A stretch of DNA of 7,926 bases from Gammaproteobacteria bacterium (GTDB taxonomy: Bacteria; Pseudomonadota; Gammaproteobacteria; Steroidobacterales; GCA-2729495). The stretch spans positions 1-7,926 of the forward strand of contig JAUIEY010000088.1 in the NCBI GenBank assembly GCA_030429685.1, given 5' to 3'. Under the pieces are notes generated by a model. It was not told the DNA's origin. It was given only the letters and a program-made list of their open reading frames with translations, and ran no database searches. Below are positions 5,393 through 7,926 of the stretch, in pieces (positions within the stretch are counted from its first letter, which is position 1; every line of letters starts with the position of its first letter). Made by a program: the position numbers and the translations under genes.

Positions 5393-7423
5393 ATGCGCAA
5401 ACTGTTCGCTATCACTGTGTCTACGCTGCTTGTATCGGGGTTGGCAATTGCCGGCACCGCCCCACTGACCCTTGAAGACGTGGCAGTGATCAAGCGGGTG
5501 ACAGCAGCGCGCATGAGTCCGGCCGGCGACCGCATCGCCTATACCCTGCAGGTGCCGCGCAAGCTGTATGAAGATGCCGACGGCCCGGCGTATCATGAAT
5601 TGCATGTTGCCGGTCTGGACGGCAGTACGACTCCCTATGTGACCGGCGATATTGATATTACCGATTTCGCCTGGTCCGCAGACGGTAAGGCTATATATTT
5701 CCTTGCGCAGCGTGATGCAGAAGCTGAATTCAATTCTCTCTATCGCATCGCTATCGCGGGCGGTGAGGCGCAGGAGCTGTTTACACATGTAAACAGCATC
5801 GGCCGGATTTACCCCGCACCGGACGGCGCTACGCTGGCGTTCACCGCGCCGGATGCGCCGCCGCAAAAAAGCAAGGAACTCGAGGAAAAAGGCTTCAAGG
5901 CGCTGGTCTATGAAGAGTCGTTGTTGCCGGTTCGTGTGTGGATGCTCGACCTGCAAGCGCTGACGGCTGAGGTCCACGAACTGCCAGGATCCGCGTCAGA
6001 TCTGGTCTGGTCGGCGGACGGCACAAAATATCTTGTAGCGCTCGCGCCGACACCGCTGGTGGATGATTCGTTCACAGCCCGCGATATTTATGTAGTGAGC
6101 AGCGCGACTGGCAAGGTCACCGGCCGCGCGGGGTCGGTCGGCAAATTGGGCGCGTTTGCGCTGGCGCCGGACGGCAGGCAGATCGCATACGTTGGCAGCG
6201 AGGACATTAACGATCCGCGCGAAGGCCGGTTGTTTGTAGTGCCGACCGATGGTGGCAAGCGGCGGGAGATCGTGCCGGACTATCAGGGGCATGTGAGCCA
6301 GCTGCTGTGGGCCGACAACAAGCGGGTGCGCTGGGTCGGTGTCCGTGGCATGTACACGGACTGGACAACGGCGACGGTCGCCCGGCCGCAGCCGGCCGGG
6401 CCGCCACCGCAGGCCGGCCCCATCATTCGGGCTATCCACGGTTATCCCGGTCAGGCTAACGTGGCTGCCATTGCCCACAGCCCGGAGCATCCGGATGAAT
6501 TGTATTTGCTGCGCGATGGCGCCAAAGCGCTGCGGCTGACGAACTCCAATCCGTGGCTTGCCGACCGCAACCTCGCAAAGCAAAAAGTGATTCGCTACCC
6601 GTCCCGCGACGGTCTTGAACTGGAAGCGGTGCTGATCGAGCCGGCAGATGCCGGACCGGATACGCCACTGATTGTGTATGCCCATGGCGGACCCGAATCC
6701 AACTTCTCGAATGGCTGGATGACCTGGTACAGCGGTCCTGGCCAGGTCTGGGCCGGCCAGGGCTATGCAGTGGTGTATCCCAACTACCGGGGCAGCACCG
6801 GGCGCGGCGTGGCTTTTACCAAACTGCATCAGGGTAACTATGCCGATGGCGAATTCAATGATCTGGTAGATGCCAAGCGTTACCTGGTCCGGCAGGGACT
6901 TGCAGACCCGGATCGCACCGGCATCACCGGCGGATCATATGGCGGCTATGCAAGCATGTGGAGCGCCAGCGCCCTGAGTGAGGAGTATGCTGCTGCCGTT
7001 GCTTTCGTGGGAATCTCCAATCAGATATCCAAGTTTGGTACCGGCGACATTCCATACGAAATGTACAACGTCCACTCACGCGCCTGGCCGTGGGAAAACT
7101 GGATGTGGATGCTGGAACGCAGCCCGGTTTTTCATGCCGGCAAGACCAAAACACCGCTGCTGATCATGGCCGGCGATCGCGACCCGCGGGTGCATCCGAG
7201 CCAGTCGCTGGAGATGTACCGCAATGTCAAACTGCGCACCGAGACGCCGGTGCGACTGGTGTTTTATCCCGGCGAAAAACACGGCAATGAGCACACAGCG
7301 GCGCAATACGATTATTCACTGCGCCTGGCACGGTGGATGAATCACTACCTCAAAGGGCCGGGTGGCGAGCCGCCGCCTTACGAGCTGGACCATGCGGCGC
7401 GGCTAAAACTGTCTGACAACTGA
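5393..7423 (+). CDS. Exported S9 family serine peptidase (prolyl oligopeptidase type)
   Basis: A 676-residue enzyme of the prolyl-oligopeptidase / acylaminoacyl-peptidase type, which cleaves short peptides. A Sec signal (MRKLF then a hydrophobic core, AIA cleavage site after residue 20) sends it to the periplasm. Residues about 25-395 form a beta-propeller with WSADG repeats (94-98, 206-210) and APDG (258-261). The alpha/beta-hydrolase domain spans about 400-655: oxyanion-region HGGPES (431-436), NYRGSTGRG (464-472), nucleophile GGSYGGY with Ser515, Asp597 in GDRDPRV, and His630 in GEKHGN. The full triad is present and the length is normal. A Pro-rich stretch at 332-343 sits in the propeller on a GC-rich inverted repeat. 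The ATG at 5393 is chosen for its GAAGG site and signal peptide. It is transcribed divergently from the SDR pair. Peptide scavenging is the likely role; the exact specificity is unknown. Confidence 0.95.
   Translation: MRKLFAITVSTLLVSGLAIAGTAPLTLEDVAVIKRVTAARMSPAGDRIAYTLQVPRKLYEDADGPAYHELHVAGLDGSTTPYVTGDIDITDFAWSADGKAIYFLAQRDAEAEFNSLYRIAIAGGEAQELFTHVNSIGRIYPAPDGATLAFTAPDAPPQKSKELEEKGFKALVYEESLLPVRVWMLDLQALTAEVHELPGSASDLVWSADGTKYLVALAPTPLVDDSFTARDIYVVSSATGKVTGRAGSVGKLGAFALAPDGRQIAYVGSEDINDPREGRLFVVPTDGGKRREIVPDYQGHVSQLLWADNKRVRWVGVRGMYTDWTTATVARPQPAGPPPQAGPIIRAIHGYPGQANVAAIAHSPEHPDELYLLRDGAKALRLTNSNPWLADRNLAKQKVIRYPSRDGLELEAVLIEPADAGPDTPLIVYAHGGPESNFSNGWMTWYSGPGQVWAGQGYAVVYPNYRGSTGRGVAFTKLHQGNYADGEFNDLVDAKRYLVRQGLADPDRTGITGGSYGGYASMWSASALSEEYAAAVAFVGISNQISKFGTGDIPYEMYNVHSRAWPWENWMWMLERSPVFHAGKTKTPLLIMAGDRDPRVHPSQSLEMYRNVKLRTETPVRLVFYPGEKHGNEHTAAQYDYSLRLARWMNHYLKGPGGEPPPYELDHAARLKLSDN
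6391..6418. repeat. GC-rich inverted repeat inside the S9 peptidase gene
   Basis: GCCGGCC (6391-6397) and GGCCGGC (6412-6418) are perfect 7-base arms around a 14-base loop. They lie within the codons for the Pro/Gly/Ala stretch at residues 332-343. The structure may reflect only codon use in a Pro-Gly-Ala segment; no function is implied. Confidence 0.5.
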
Positions 7424-7498
7424 TTTGTCAGGCAGACGAGCTGCCGGCCAGGTTTCTGCAGGTCATCAATGCAGCTTCGCGGTCGGGTATTGTGCCTA

Positions 7499-7518
7499 AT
7501 GTTACCGTGAAGTAACAT
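7499..7518. promoter_or_regulatory. 20-base palindrome, candidate TetR operator
   Basis: ATGTTAC (7499-7505) and GTAACAT (7512-7518) are perfect 7-base inverted arms separated by 6 bases. The site ends 5 bases before the -10 element and 28 bases before the ATG of the TetR-type gene. Size and position are typical of autoregulatory TetR-family operators. The binding itself is inferred. Confidence 0.6.
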
Positions 7519-7523
7519 CGGGC

Positions 7524-7529
7524 TATACT
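7524..7529 (+). promoter_or_regulatory. -10 promoter element of the TetR-type gene
   Basis: TATACT matches five of six bases of the sigma-70 -10 consensus. With a 17-base spacer the -35 would be GTTACC (7501-7506), a poor match that lies inside the palindrome. Transcription would start near 7536, giving a leader of only about 11 bases before ATG 7547, which fits the lack of an obvious Shine-Dalgarno site. Confidence 0.5.
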
Positions 7530-7546
7530 CACAGTAAAGCAACTAT

Positions 7547-7926
7547 ATGGCCCCGGATACCACAGCGCTGACGACCACGCGTCGTCAGGCAACTGAAAAC
7601 AGGATTCTTGACGCTCTTGAGACCGTGTTGATCCGCGATGGCATCAGGCAATTGAGCCTTAACGCTATTGTTGACGAAGCGCAGGTTGGAAAGCCGCTTA
7701 TATACCGGTATTTCGAGAATTTGCCGGGGCTGCTCACTGCGTGGGTTGAACGCCGCGGACCGCAGCCGTCCGGTCGGGACGAAAACAGCAAGCCGATTGA
7801 AAGCGCGTCTCTGGATGAAGATGAGTTTCTTGCTGCGCTTGCGGATCAACTACTGGAGAGTGCCGAGCAGCTGCGAGAGCAGCCGATCCTGCTGGAAATG
7901 CTCGCTGAAGAATTGACCGCCAATTC
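7547..7926 (+). CDS. TetR/AcrR family transcriptional regulator, partial (3' end off window)
   Basis: The first 126 codons of a DNA-binding repressor, open to the right edge. Residues about 15-66 form the TetR N-terminal domain: helix 1 ENRILDALETVLIRDG (17-32), then LSLNAIVDEAQVGKPLIYRYF (36-56) as the helix-turn-helix, with the hallmark Y-x-Y-F (53-56) and a Leu-rich helix 4. The charged helices after about residue 85 begin the ligand-binding domain, which is incomplete and does not reveal the effector. The start is ATG at 7547, with no strong ribosome site. A palindrome overlaps its promoter, so autorepression is likely. It follows the S9 peptidase by 123 bases on the same strand but appears to have its own promoter. 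Targets besides itself are probably further right. Confidence 0.88.
   Translation, partial: MAPDTTALTTTRRQATENRILDALETVLIRDGIRQLSLNAIVDEAQVGKPLIYRYFENLPGLLTAWVERRGPQPSGRDENSKPIESASLDEDEFLAALADQLLESAEQLREQPILLEMLAEELTAN

Noticed and set aside
5996..6829. Minus-strand open frame of 277 codons inside the S9 peptidase gene (also 5357-5977, 206 codons)
   Set aside because: The opposite strand encodes a complete peptidase with propeller repeats and a full catalytic triad. The antisense products show no recognisable motif and are explained by high GC.
7413..7431. Hairpin CTGACA/TGTCAG at the S9 peptidase stop as a terminator
   Set aside because: The stem is only 6 bases, not GC-rich, and is not followed by a T-run; the evidence is too weak to call termination.
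7456..7474. Inverted repeat CTGCA/TGCAG in the gap before the TetR-type gene
   Set aside because: The arms are only 5 bases with a 9-base loop and no T-run, expected by chance in a 123-base gap.

Overview
The window looks like chromosomal DNA from a moderately GC-rich proteobacterium, probably a gammaproteobacterium. This is inferred from gene style: Shine-Dalgarno starts, a Tat signal, a DUF3313 protein, an S9 peptidase, SDRs and a TetR regulator. No rRNA or other phylogenetic marker is present. I see no tRNA, CRISPR array, insertion sequence or integration scar, and no gene-free stretch over 300 bases.

Layout. The left arm (1-1823) is on the minus strand. It holds a 441-residue protein of unknown function, followed 51 bases downstream by the start of a short-chain dehydrogenase (SDR) that runs off the left edge and carries a Tat plus lipobox N-terminus. 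A 160-base divergent intergenic region follows, with two mutually exclusive hairpins and a T-run. From it a plus-strand pair begins: an exported DUF3313 protein and a 12-helix MFS transporter, with the stop of the first touching the start of the second (TAG then ATG). The transporter meets a minus-strand pair tail to tail with a 4-base overlap of stop codons. That pair is a carbonyl-reductase-like SDR followed by a carboxymuconolactone-decarboxylase-family (AhpD-like) protein, overlapping by 7 bases. After a second divergent intergenic region (5228-5392) comes a complete exported S9 prolyl-oligopeptidase-type peptidase. Last is the start of a TetR-type repressor, cut by the right edge, whose promoter overlaps a perfect-armed palindrome that is probably its own operator.

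How the genes might work together. The two tight pairs are the firmest functional units. DUF3313 plus MFS suggests an export or envelope function with a periplasmic partner, and SDR plus CMD-family protein suggests a small oxidoreductive module acting on a carbonyl or alcohol substrate and possibly on peroxide. The S9 enzyme is probably a periplasmic peptidase. The TetR regulator could control itself and a gene beyond the right edge. No single pathway tying all genes together can be demonstrated. The least understood parts are the 441-residue protein, the DUF3313-MFS pair and the Tat-lipoprotein SDR.
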